Assembly: GCA_937885475.1 (NCBI GenBank)
Contig: CAKZZR010000066.1
Location: 1 to 49,545, forward strand
DNA from: an uncultured Treponema sp.
Lineage (GTDB): Bacteria > Spirochaetota > Spirochaetia > Treponematales > Treponemataceae
Direction of reading: 5' to 3'
Length of the DNA: 49,545 nt
Shown here: positions 7,265 to 15,695 of the stretch, piece after piece
Layout of the letters: each line of letters begins with the position of its first letter
Numbering within the stretch: position 1 is the first letter of the stretch
The notes under the pieces: generated by a model
Database searches by the model: none
Told to the model about the DNA's origin: nothing
What the model saw: the letters and a program-made list of their open reading frames with translations, nothing else
Position numbers and translations under genes: made by a program

Positions 7265-8870
7265 AAATAGCTTTGTTTTTGCGCTTTTTGTATTTTTTCT
7301 TGTCTCGTGCTCATCCATAAAGCAGCCCTCGGAGGTGTTCCATAATCCTGATTTTTCTGAGGCTGACGTCATTGAGAACGAGAAGCGGCGGATTGAGGCA
7401 ATCGGCGAGGAAAAGCCGGTGGAAGCGCTGTGGCGCGCGACGCTTTTGGCTGACGATGACACCGTTTCTGCCCGGGCGGACATCGTGCATTCTGCCTATG
7501 AGAAGGCTATTGCTGACGGCGCGTTTTTTGCGGCGTACCGGTTTTATGTAACGCTGAGAAATGTGGGCTATGCAAAAATCGATGCGTCGCCTGCGTTTGA
7601 GCGCGCTCTTGTTGCAAAGGCGCTTACCGACGTTCCCGGCCTGGTTACGGATAGGTCTCTTCTTCCTAAGACAATGGCAGACTGCGTGAATGCTACGGTT
7701 ACCATATGGGTTGACAAGGGAATAAAGATTCAGAATGGCATTGGCTATGCGGACCGCGTGCTTGGCTCAGGCTTTTTTATCGACAAGCGTGGCTACATCG
7801 TTACGAATCATCACGTCATAAGCGATTTGGTTGACCCAAAGTACGAAGGCTATTCGCGGCTTTTTATAAAACTTGCCTCTGATCAGGAGACGCGCATTCC
7901 TGCAAAAGTCATCGGTTATGATTCCGTGCTTGACCTTGCGCTCCTTAAGTGCGAGATTGACCCGCCGTTCATTCTGGAGCTTGGCTCCAGCGCGGGGCTT
8001 ACGGTTGGCGAGCCGGTGAACTGCATTGGAACGCCTCTTGGACTGCATGGCACGGTTACCAGCGGAATCGTCTCGGCGGCGGACAGAAAACTGTTCACCA
8101 CGGGAAGCGTGTTCCAAATTGATGCCGCCGTAAATTCCGGCAATTCCGGCGGTCCCTGCATTGACAAGAACAACCGCGTGCAGGCAATCGTATTTGCAGG
8201 AATCCTTCAGTATCAGGGCTTGAATTTTGCTATTCCGGTTGAATATCTACGTCAGGATTTGCCGTTCCTGTTCAGCGGCGGAAAGCGCACGCTGGGCTGG
8301 CATGGCGGCTTTGGTCATACAAAAAAAGAAGGAATGAAAAATCTTGGGCTTGAGGTGCAGTACACCATGCCCGGCGGACCGCTTTTTCGGGCGGGGCTTA
8401 TGGTTGACGACGTGATTACGGAAATAAGTGGAATCCGCATTTATACGATTGAGAACCTTCTGGACGTTCTCAGAAACTATGGTCCGGAAACAATTCTTTC
8501 CTGTGCCTACGAGCGCGACGGAGAGCGAAGGAACGTGCTGCTCTACCTTGACGAGCGCCCTGAGCAGCCCGGCTATGAGATTTACAAGTCGGATTTGCTT
8601 ACCACGTCGTTCATTCCGATTTTTGGAATGCAGCTTGCTCCAAGCTCCACGATGTCACGCCGGCAGTACACAATTGCAAGAATAATCCGCGGCTCCGTTG
8701 CCGACGAAAGCGGATTCAGCGAACTGGATCCGGTGTACGTTGCGGATGTCGATTTTAATGAGGATAAAAGCGCGATGAGCGTTCAGATGAATACACGCAA
8801 AAAAAAGAGGGGCTATCTTGATGTTACGATTCGCATTGGCGCGCAGCTGGACAGCCCATACTATTTTTAA
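7257..8870 (+). CDS. HtrA/Deg-like trypsin-fold serine protease, lipoprotein
   Basis: A 537-residue protein. The signal sequence ends in a lipobox, FFLVSCSS (C18), so it should be lipid-anchored. After a helical region (about 25-150) comes the S1C protease domain, with the triad H186 (TNHHVI), D226 (VLDLAL) and S297 (GNSGGP). A PDZ-like domain follows at about 375-455, and a more divergent possible second PDZ lies near the C-terminus. Deg proteases degrade or refold damaged envelope proteins. The N-terminal helical extension is unusual for the family and may bind a partner. The start overlaps the stop of the upstream Ca-loop gene, implying translational coupling. The PDZ domain boundaries are estimates. 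Confidence 0.88.
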   Translation: MNRNSFVFALFVFFLVSCSSIKQPSEVFHNPDFSEADVIENEKRRIEAIGEEKPVEALWRATLLADDDTVSARADIVHSAYEKAIADGAFFAAYRFYVTLRNVGYAKIDASPAFERALVAKALTDVPGLVTDRSLLPKTMADCVNATVTIWVDKGIKIQNGIGYADRVLGSGFFIDKRGYIVTNHHVISDLVDPKYEGYSRLFIKLASDQETRIPAKVIGYDSVLDLALLKCEIDPPFILELGSSAGLTVGEPVNCIGTPLGLHGTVTSGIVSAADRKLFTTGSVFQIDAAVNSGNSGGPCIDKNNRVQAIVFAGILQYQGLNFAIPVEYLRQDLPFLFSGGKRTLGWHGGFGHTKKEGMKNLGLEVQYTMPGGPLFRAGLMVDDVITEISGIRIYTIENLLDVLRNYGPETILSCAYERDGERRNVLLYLDERPEQPGYEIYKSDLLTTSFIPIFGMQLAPSSTMSRRQYTIARIIRGSVADESGFSELDPVYVADVDFNEDKSAMSVQMNTRKKKRGYLDVTIRIGAQLDSPYYF

Positions 8871-8885
8871 ACAAAAGGACTTTTT

Positions 8886-10691
8886 ATGGAAATGCAGTAC
8901 AAGCGCAACTTCTGTATAGTTGCACACATTGACCACGGAAAATCAACTCTGTCAGACCGCCTGATTCAGAAGTCAAAGATTATTGACGACAGAAAGATGA
9001 AGAATCAGATTCTTGACAGCATGGATATTGAGCGCGAGCGCGGAATCACCATAAAAAGCCAGGCGGTTACGATTCCGTATCATGCTAAGGACGGTCACGA
9101 CTACGAGCTGAACTTCGTTGATACTCCGGGACACGTAGACTTCTCTTATGAGGTGAGCCGTGCGATTGCTTCCTGCGAGGGGGCGCTTCTTCTTATAGAT
9201 GCAAGTCAGGGCGTTGAAAGCCAGACGGTTTCAAATATGTACATGGCAATTGAGCAGAATCTTGAGATTGTTCCCGTAATAAACAAGATTGACCTTCCCA
9301 GCGCGGACATTCCTTCCTGCCGCGCCCAGATAGACAAGGAGCTTGGGCTTGACGACAGCATGACGCAGCTTGTTTCTGCAAAAACAGGCGAAGGAATTGA
9401 TGAGCTTTTTGAAGCCATTGTAAATTATTTTCCTGCACCTGAAGGCGATGTGTCGGCTCCTCTTCAGGCGCTCATATTTGACTGCCATTATGACGTGTAC
9501 CGAGGTGTCGTCGTTCATGTGCGCGTAAAGGAAGGCACCGTAAAAACCGGCGACGTTATCCGCATGATGAGCAGCGGTGCCGAATACAGAGTAGAGCAGT
9601 GCGGTGTGTTCAAGATTGATTATGAGGAAACCGGTCGTCTGGAAGCAGGAGACGTAGGCTACATCATTGCAGGTGTAAAGACTGTAAGTGATGTGAGCGT
9701 TGGTGATACGATTACCGGCGTTGCAAATCCTGCGGAAAAACCTCTCGCTGGATTCAAGGAAGTAAAACCTGTAGTCTATTCTTCGATTTATCCTATGGAT
9801 TCAAATGACTACGAAGAGCTTAAAAGTTCCATTGAAAAGCTCAAGCTCAATGATGCGAGCCTTGTATACGAGAAGGACAATTCCCTTGCGCTCGGAAACG
9901 GTTTCCGCTGCGGATTTTTGGGGCTCCTGCATCTTGAGATAATTCAGGAGCGCCTTGAGCGCGACTACGACCAGGCAATAATCTTTACGGCTCCAAGCGT
10001 CCGCTACCGGGTTGAGCTTACCGACGGCGCAGAAATGTTTGTGGACAATCCGAGTGAATATCCACAGGGACGCATCAAGAGCGCGGAAGAGCCTTACATC
10101 AAGGCAAGCATCATCACTCCTGCAACTTATCTTGGTTCATTGATGGAACTTTGCAAAATGAAGCGTGGAGAGCAGACGAACATGCAGTATCTTGATGAGA
10201 AACGCGTTGAGCTTACGTATGAGATGCCGCTTGCCGAGGTTCTGTTTGATTTTTATGACAAGCTTAAGAGCTACAGCCGGGGATATGCTTCGTTTGACTA
10301 TGAGGTAATCGGCTACAGACCTACGGAACTTGTAAAAGTAGACATGCTTTTAAATTCAAAGCCAGTTGATGCCCTTTCATTCCTCTGTTTCAAGGCAAAC
10401 GCCGCCGACCGCGCACGAAAAGTCTGCGAGCGCCTTAAGAATGAGATAAGCCACCAGCAGTTCAAGGTTGCAATTCAGGGAGCGATTGGCGGTCAGATTA
10501 TCGCACGCGAGACAGTCAGCGCCTTCCGAAAGGACGTTCTTGCAAAGTGTTACGGTGGTGACATTACCCGAAAGAGAAAGCTTCTTGAAAAGCAGAAGGA
10601 AGGAAAGAAGCGGATGAAGATGTTCGGTGACGTGGAGCTTCCGCAGAGCGCATTCCTTGCAGTTCTCAAAGATAATGAGGCTGACAACTAG
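8886..10691 (+). CDS. lepA: Elongation factor 4 (LepA)
   Basis: A 601-residue ribosome-associated GTPase that acts on translocation or initiation complexes. GTPase motifs are clear: AHIDHGKST (G1), RGIT (G2), DTPGHVDF (G3) and NKID (G4), followed by domain II and EF-G-like domains. The LepA-specific C-terminal domain is complete, with KANAADRARKVCERLKN-type helices and the ITRKRKLLEKQKEGKKRMK basic segment near the end. Length is typical. AAAAGGAC precedes the ATG by 6 nt. It is the last gene of the tilS unit. Its TAG stop lies in CTAG (10688-10691), shared with the stop of the convergent Maf-like gene. Confidence 0.96.
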   Translation: MEMQYKRNFCIVAHIDHGKSTLSDRLIQKSKIIDDRKMKNQILDSMDIERERGITIKSQAVTIPYHAKDGHDYELNFVDTPGHVDFSYEVSRAIASCEGALLLIDASQGVESQTVSNMYMAIEQNLEIVPVINKIDLPSADIPSCRAQIDKELGLDDSMTQLVSAKTGEGIDELFEAIVNYFPAPEGDVSAPLQALIFDCHYDVYRGVVVHVRVKEGTVKTGDVIRMMSSGAEYRVEQCGVFKIDYEETGRLEAGDVGYIIAGVKTVSDVSVGDTITGVANPAEKPLAGFKEVKPVVYSSIYPMDSNDYEELKSSIEKLKLNDASLVYEKDNSLALGNGFRCGFLGLLHLEIIQERLERDYDQAIIFTAPSVRYRVELTDGAEMFVDNPSEYPQGRIKSAEEPYIKASIITPATYLGSLMELCKMKRGEQTNMQYLDEKRVELTYEMPLAEVLFDFYDKLKSYSRGYASFDYEVIGYRPTELVKVDMLLNSKPVDALSFLCFKANAADRARKVCERLKNEISHQQFKVAIQGAIGGQIIARETVSAFRKDVLAKCYGGDITRKRKLLEKQKEGKKRMKMFGDVELPQSAFLAVLKDNEADN

Positions 10692-12358
10692 CAGTTTTCA
10701 GAAGCCTTGCCGATGATTTTCAGAAAATAGTCCAGCTCTATGCGCACTCGGTTTAAAAAATCCTGAGAAAGGCTCAGCCGGTAGCCGTCAGGAAAGTGCA
10801 GATAAAGGTATTCCCGGTTTTGCAGAAGACGCTCAATCTGCGCGTTTTGCTGTGAGTCCGGGATTTTTGTTTTTCCGGTGAAAATATTCCTCAGCTGAAC
10901 CAGTGCTGTGCGCTCTTTTGCGAGGAATTGCGACACGGAATGCGGTTCGCCCTGCAATGCGACTGCGGGCGGAGGTGTGAATCCACCTTCTGACGCAGCC
11001 TCCGCTTTTTCTATGGGCTGCGGTTCCTGCGCGAGTGCGTCTGCAATGTCCTGCTGCGGTATGCCAAGCGCAAGGCCGGTGCTTCCTACGTCAAACAGAT
11101 TTTTTTCCTTTCCGAAAATGAACGAAAAAAGCCGTGCGTAGCTTAAGAGCGCGGTTCCAGTGTAGACGCTCGCGCCGTTCTTGCTTGATAACGCAATGCT
11201 GTCTGCTCCAAAAGACGCGCCATATGCGCGGAACGGCAAAAGACGGGTACTTTTTATGCGCCGCGCCCGTTCGTGCAGAGAACCGCTCACGTGAGTCTGC
11301 CCGCAGGAATATGAAAAGTCCAGTCCGCTCACCAGAACAGGAATCCTTTCGTCCGCGCGTATGCTGAGGGCGATTTTTACGGCGCTCAGCCCGACGGAAC
11401 CGAGCGGTGGAATTGGGTTGGGAAGAATGCCGCTTTCCGTCAGCTGCAAAAGAAACCCGGTCTGCTCGTACAACGATGTGTAGAACACGTTTTTTTGTGG
11501 GCAAAGGCGGGCTACCTGCGGACAGGCGCTTGCGCTTACAAACAGCGTGTCATACCAGGCGCGGCACCCGGTGAATGCGCGTGCGATGATGTCCTGCGAT
11601 TCCTCGCAGATTACGGCATTAGGACGCAGAGAAAGAGAACGAAGCGTCTGAAGAACGGCGTCAACGGCGATGATGTAGAAGCGTTCTCGGGCGTGTGCGT
11701 TTGTAGGCTCCCGTTTTATGGCAAGAATAGTCTGGAGTGCGCTTTCTCCGGCTCCAAGCACCAGAATCGGCTTTTGCACGCGGGGGAGAGGTTTTGCTTT
11801 GTCGACGAGGGAAAGGTTTTGCAATATATTTTTTGCGTACCGCCGCCCGAATTTTACCAGTGTCACGCGGTTTTTCCAGAACTGACTTACGGCGTTGCGC
11901 GTTGCCTCAAAAAGACTGTCGTAGAATTCCGCAAGGAATGCCGCTCCCCCGCTCATGTCAAGCCGTATGACGCGGCGGTACTGACCTTTGTTCAGGCGGC
12001 TGATTTTTTCCGGCACTGCGCGCAGGGCTTCCGGACGCTCCAGAACAAAGGTTCCGTTCTGTGCGCAGGGCAATGCTTTTGCGCGTTCTGCTGCAAGCTC
12101 ATGTAACGCGGGGTCAGCCTCAACGCCAATCAAAAGGCAGTCCGTGGGAAGCCGTTCCGCCAGCTCCTGAACGCCGTAGCAGAGCAGGGGCGACACGCAT
12201 AAAAAAATCGTGCCGGGCAGAATTTCCATGCCAGCCACTACTGAAAGAATGTTTTTTTGCGGAGAATATTTTGAATATAAGAATCTGTCCTTGTAGAGAA
12301 CAGAAAAGCCCTGCGCAGTTTGTGTCAGGCAGGGCTTTTGTACTTCAGAAACGGGCAA
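10688..12358 (-). CDS. Motility accessory factor (Maf/DUF115)-like protein
   Basis: A 556-residue protein resembling the Maf glycosyltransferase/MptE-like family. Visible hallmarks are the N-terminal GFSVLYKDRFLYSKYSP block, the FLCVSPLLCYGVQELAERL segment and, in the core, KPILVLGAGESA followed by PNAVICEESQD and VLVSGLDFSYSCGQTHVSGS. In several flagellated bacteria Maf proteins add nonulosonic acids to flagellin; whether this one does so is unknown. Translation most likely begins at a TTG, with GAGGA four nt upstream, 12 nt after the PpiD-like gene. A terminator-like hairpin covers codons about 7-18 (12304-12339). The region around 410-470 is low in complexity. Function is inferred from family resemblance only. 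Confidence 0.75.
   Translation of the reverse strand: MPVSEVQKPCLTQTAQGFSVLYKDRFLYSKYSPQKNILSVVAGMEILPGTIFLCVSPLLCYGVQELAERLPTDCLLIGVEADPALHELAAERAKALPCAQNGTFVLERPEALRAVPEKISRLNKGQYRRVIRLDMSGGAAFLAEFYDSLFEATRNAVSQFWKNRVTLVKFGRRYAKNILQNLSLVDKAKPLPRVQKPILVLGAGESALQTILAIKREPTNAHARERFYIIAVDAVLQTLRSLSLRPNAVICEESQDIIARAFTGCRAWYDTLFVSASACPQVARLCPQKNVFYTSLYEQTGFLLQLTESGILPNPIPPLGSVGLSAVKIALSIRADERIPVLVSGLDFSYSCGQTHVSGSLHERARRIKSTRLLPFRAYGASFGADSIALSSKNGASVYTGTALLSYARLFSFIFGKEKNLFDVGSTGLALGIPQQDIADALAQEPQPIEKAEAASEGGFTPPPAVALQGEPHSVSQFLAKERTALVQLRNIFTGKTKIPDSQQNAQIERLLQNREYLYLHFPDGYRLSLSQDFLNRVRIELDYFLKIIGKASENC
12304..12339 (-). terminator. Terminator-like hairpin inside the start of the Maf-like gene
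   Basis: AAAAGCCCTG and CAGGGCTTTT form a perfect 10-bp inverted repeat with a 16-nt loop. On the minus strand the descending arm is followed by CTGTTCTC, so the T tract is short. It lies about 20-55 nt into the coding sequence, downstream of the PpiD-like gene, and could attenuate read-through. Confidence 0.45.
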
Positions 12359-12370
12359 TCGTTCCTCGGT

Positions 12371-13849
12371 CTAGTTGTTGTTCATCATATATTTGAAGAA
12401 CACGTCAGAAAGATTGTTCTCCAATTTAGGGCTTGCAAGCAGCGCTGCCTGTGCAGATGAAGCGTCGTAGTTTGTAAGCTCGTCCTTTATTGCCTCTGCC
12501 GGAACAGGCTCTTCCGGTTTTACGTTAGCCTTCTCAACCTGGAACACAAGAACGGAGCGGCTGTTTACGATTGGCTTTGAGATTTCTCCTGCACCAAGAG
12601 ACGCTACCGCCTTAAGGAATGTCTCATTAGTTGAGGCTCCAGAAAGTCCTTCCAAAGAAGTGTCCAGCTTGTTTGCAACAGAGAGGTCGCCGTAATTTAC
12701 CGGGAATGCCGGAACGGAAACTTTCTTTGCGTTGAACCGTGTGCAGGCTGCGCTGAAGCCGTTTGCCGCTGCCGTTGCAAATTCCTCGGCGCGTGCAGTG
12801 AAGTAGTTTTCGATTACAGAAAATTCATTTGTGGTCAGGTAGTTGTAAACCGTTGAGACCGTCGCGTCTTCAGTGAAATTCGGCTGAATTGCCGCTGAAT
12901 CTGCCTTGAAGATTGTGTATCCTACAGAAGTCTGAAGCGGCTCGCTTACAGCGTCCACGTCAAGCGCGGAAATTTTTGCCATGTCGTCTTTGTTCACAAG
13001 GAATTTTTCAATCTGATAGTGATATTTGTTGTTGATTTTTCCAGAATCCGTTGAATAGGATTTTGTGGAGTATTCAGAAACCGCGTCCGCAAAGGTAATC
13101 TCGTTGTTCGCGATGCGTTTTGCAACTGATTCTGCCTTTGATTTATCTGACACGGTGATAACGGAAAAGTCGTATTTTACGAATTTTTCTGCGTTTGCCT
13201 TTCCATAGGCAACCTTTTCTGTCTGCGGAAATTCGTCCATGTTGAATACGGCAAGGTTCAGGGATTTCTGGTTCTCGCCGAGCTTTGAGATGAACTCAGC
13301 CTCTGCGGTGGAAGCCTTGAGACCGTAGAGCGTTTCTTTTCCGAGCGGTGTCTGACCACCAAAGGAATCCTCTGCATAGCGCTGCGTCGTGAGCGTTCCG
13401 ATGATGTCCTTTCGCAAGTCCTCCACGCCGGCAGGATTGTCGTTCACAGCTTTTTTATACAGCTTTGACGAGTATGCGCCCTTTTCGTCCGTAAAATAGG
13501 TCATGAGCGCGCGGTTTACGGCTGTTTTTGGAACCGTGTAGCCACTCTTTTTTACGGCATTGCGATATGCCAGCTGGCTTACCGTGGTGTTGAATGCGTA
13601 GTTGAAAATGTAGTAGTAGTTCGAGTTGTTGATTTCAAGTCCCTGATTCTTGTAGTAATCCGCGTAGCGGGCTACGTAATTCGCAAAGTCAGAGTTCTGC
13701 TCGTAACGGATTTCCGTTCCGTCGTATTTTCCGAATGCAGGAAGCCGCTTCTGGGCGCGTCCGCCGGAAAAAATGGGCACCAATACAAAGATGAATGCCG
13801 CAATGAGCAGGATTAGCAAAGAGCCGATTGTGTAAACACTTCTTTTCAT
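12371..13849 (-). CDS. PpiD/SurA-like membrane-anchored folding factor
   Basis: A 492-residue protein with one N-terminal transmembrane anchor (about residues 8-28) and the rest outside the cytoplasm. Helical SurA-N-like segments at about 45-200 are followed by a PpiC-like (parvulin) region at about 227-325, with DFSVITVSDKSKAESVAKRI, FADAVSEYS and SVGYTIFKAD as recognisable blocks. In other bacteria such proteins help newly exported proteins fold, including those destined for BamA. Parvulin active-site residues are poorly conserved, so it may be a chaperone rather than an isomerase. It has a strong promoter (13893-13921) and is followed 12 nt later by the Maf-like gene. Confidence 0.8.
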   Translation of the reverse strand: MKRSVYTIGSLLILLIAAFIFVLVPIFSGGRAQKRLPAFGKYDGTEIRYEQNSDFANYVARYADYYKNQGLEINNSNYYYIFNYAFNTTVSQLAYRNAVKKSGYTVPKTAVNRALMTYFTDEKGAYSSKLYKKAVNDNPAGVEDLRKDIIGTLTTQRYAEDSFGGQTPLGKETLYGLKASTAEAEFISKLGENQKSLNLAVFNMDEFPQTEKVAYGKANAEKFVKYDFSVITVSDKSKAESVAKRIANNEITFADAVSEYSTKSYSTDSGKINNKYHYQIEKFLVNKDDMAKISALDVDAVSEPLQTSVGYTIFKADSAAIQPNFTEDATVSTVYNYLTTNEFSVIENYFTARAEEFATAAANGFSAACTRFNAKKVSVPAFPVNYGDLSVANKLDTSLEGLSGASTNETFLKAVASLGAGEISKPIVNSRSVLVFQVEKANVKPEEPVPAEAIKDELTNYDASSAQAALLASPKLENNLSDVFFKYMMNNN

Positions 13850-13892
13850 TTTATGTTCCTTTTTAATTTAATTTTATAGAAAAAAGTAATCA

Positions 13893-13921
13893 ATTTTATC
13901 ATGTCGCTTTATGCCTGTCAA
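13893..13921 (-). promoter_or_regulatory. Sigma-70 promoter of the PpiD-like gene
   Basis: On the minus strand TTGACA (forward 13916-13921) and TAAAAT (forward 13893-13898) are separated by 17 nt. The predicted start is near 13886, leaving a 36-nt AT-rich leader with AAGGAAC before the ATG. Confidence 0.85.
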
Positions 13922-13943
13922 ATAATGCGTTGCTTTGCCCAGG

Positions 13944-14181
13944 GCTTCAGCATGAAAATAATGATGCGAAAAAGTATAGTTTTATGAAGCACAAAATTGG
14001 CTGCTCGAAGCAAAAAGTGGCTTTTGTGAGCATTTATAAAGTGAGGGTGCGGTAAGCACCCTGTAAATAAAATTCCTTACGCTTTATTCATGCGCAACAA
14101 AAACGCATTTTTGCGTAGGGCAGACAATTTTAATGCCAGAATTCTGCTTTGTTTCTCAAGATGCTATTTTCATGCTGAAGC
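13944..14181. repeat. 17-bp perfect inverted repeat flanking 204 nt
   Basis: GCTTCAGCATGAAAATA at 13944-13960 is the exact reverse complement of the sequence at 14165-14181. Neighbouring bases on either side do not match. Relative to each divergent gene, the repeat reads in the same direction on the coding strand, upstream of the promoter. Confidence 0.9.
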
Positions 14182-14238
14182 TTCATGCGCTTGTAAAATC
14201 TGCTTTTTTTTCTGCGCAATTCGTGTTTTAATAATCAT

Positions 14239-15669
14239 ATGAAAAAAAATCTTCTTGCTTGTGCCGCGCTTTCTGCGCTTCTTTCGGTTACGGCTTTGTT
14301 TGCCGAGGAAACTCCTGTCAAGTCGCTCCATTCTTACGTGCTTGACAACGGTCTTTCCGTTTTTGTTGCGGAAAATCATTCCGTTCCGCTTGCCTATATA
14401 GAAATTGCCGTACGTTGCGGTGCCTATACCCAGACTCCTGAGAACGTTGGCGTGTTCCACCTGTACGAGCACATGATGTTCAAGGGAAACAGCCTGTACA
14501 AGGATGCCGCCGCGGTTGTCCGTGCTACCAGTGATATGGGAGCCTACGGACGTAACGGTACCACGGACATTGAGACGGTGAATTATTTTTTTACGGTGCC
14601 GTCCGCGCTTACGGAGCAGGGCTTACGATTCTGGTCTGCGGCGGTGCGCACGCCCACGCTTGACAAAAAGGAATTTGAGAATGAGAAGAAGGTCGTCATT
14701 GCGGAGATAAATGGTCAGGCTTCTGACCCTGGTTACAGAAGCTTGAAGGAAAAATACCGCCTGTTCTTTGCGGATTCTCCATGGACGACGGATCCTGCCG
14801 GAACGGAAGCGTCAATAAAGGCTGCCACCGTCAAGCAGCTCAAGGAAATTCAAAAAAAATACTACATTCCGAACAATGCCGCGCTTTTTGTGGGCGGCGA
14901 CGTGAACCCTGACGAGGTTCGCGACATGGCGGAACGCATTTTTGGCAGCTGGAAGCGTGGAAAGGCTCCATTTGCTGACGGCACGGTGCGACATCCTGCC
15001 GCGCCATTTGACGCCCCAGTGCTGCGCGTCATGCCCTATGACAAGCTTTCTCCTGAGCTTGCGGATATACACGTTGAATTTCGTGGACCCGATGCCGCTC
15101 ATAACGAGGCGGATACCTATGCCGCTGACATTCTGAGCAGTCTTATTGCCGAGCCGTCGGGGCTGTTCAAGAGGACTCTTTCCGAGGATCCGCTTCTGGG
15201 ACTTCCTGACGCTGACTACACGAGTGGCGGCTACCACACGCGCCGCACCTGCGGGCTGTTCTCTTTTTCTGCAATGGTCGTAAGTCCGGAGCAGGACATT
15301 GCTGAGCGTGCCTTGTATTTTGCAGAAAAGCTTCCGCTTCTCATGCAGAGCGTTTCTTCCGCCGCTGATTCTGAGAGCCTTGCGGCGCTGTGCCGGCGGC
15401 TTGAGGACGATGCGGTCATCCAGCGCCAGACGGCAAAAGGTCTGCTTTCTTCTCTGCGCTTCTGGTGGGCGGTTACGGGCGAGGACTATTACTACACCTA
15501 CAATCAGAATATGGCGAAAGTTGATTCCGCCGTACTGTCTGCGTTCTGCCGCGCTTATTTTGATGGAAAGAATCCGCTGGTAACGTTGTACGTTCATCCT
15601 TCCGTCTATGAAAAAACGAAAGAACAGTTTTCTGCCAGGGGCTTTTTTGTTTCCGGGGGTGTACAATGA
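14239..15669 (+). CDS. M16 family zinc metallopeptidase, active subunit
   Basis: A 476-residue exported protein with a signal peptide (AALSALLSVTALFA) cleaved probably after FA. The inverted zinc motif HLYEH is at 74-78 and the third ligand is likely E156 in KKVVIAEIN. The second domain lacks the R-x6-Y pair that M16 enzymes use to hold the substrate. This is the normal state for the zinc-bearing half of a two-protein M16B heterodimer, and the downstream gene carries that pair. The gene has no ribosome binding site. A TGtTTTAAT box at 14224-14232 could start the transcript at the ATG itself. Substrate is unknown. Confidence 0.88.
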   Translation: MKKNLLACAALSALLSVTALFAEETPVKSLHSYVLDNGLSVFVAENHSVPLAYIEIAVRCGAYTQTPENVGVFHLYEHMMFKGNSLYKDAAAVVRATSDMGAYGRNGTTDIETVNYFFTVPSALTEQGLRFWSAAVRTPTLDKKEFENEKKVVIAEINGQASDPGYRSLKEKYRLFFADSPWTTDPAGTEASIKAATVKQLKEIQKKYYIPNNAALFVGGDVNPDEVRDMAERIFGSWKRGKAPFADGTVRHPAAPFDAPVLRVMPYDKLSPELADIHVEFRGPDAAHNEADTYAADILSSLIAEPSGLFKRTLSEDPLLGLPDADYTSGGYHTRRTCGLFSFSAMVVSPEQDIAERALYFAEKLPLLMQSVSSAADSESLAALCRRLEDDAVIQRQTAKGLLSSLRFWWAVTGEDYYYTYNQNMAKVDSAVLSAFCRAYFDGKNPLVTLYVHPSVYEKTKEQFSARGFFVSGGVQ

Positions 15670-15695
15670 ACGAAAAATTGAAACGAGGTAGCCAT

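Larger units (their letters stand above)
13850..14238. other. Divergent intergenic region with a 17-bp inverted repeat and hairpins
   Basis: The 389 nt between the PpiD-like and M16 genes hold no gene that I can support. They contain the PpiD-like promoter, a perfect 17-bp inverted repeat (13944-13960 and 14165-14181), a 7-bp hairpin AGGGTGC/GCACCCT (14044-14062) with loop GGTAA, and ACGCA-TTTT-TGCGT (14103-14116). A weaker hairpin GCTC...GAGC spans roughly 14002-14031. Given this density of symmetry, it is either a paired control region or a small inserted element. Confidence 0.7.

Noticed and set aside
14812..15666. 284-codon frame opposite the M16 zinc-subunit gene
   Set aside because: It lies wholly within a well-supported gene on the other strand and shows only charged, low-information sequence.
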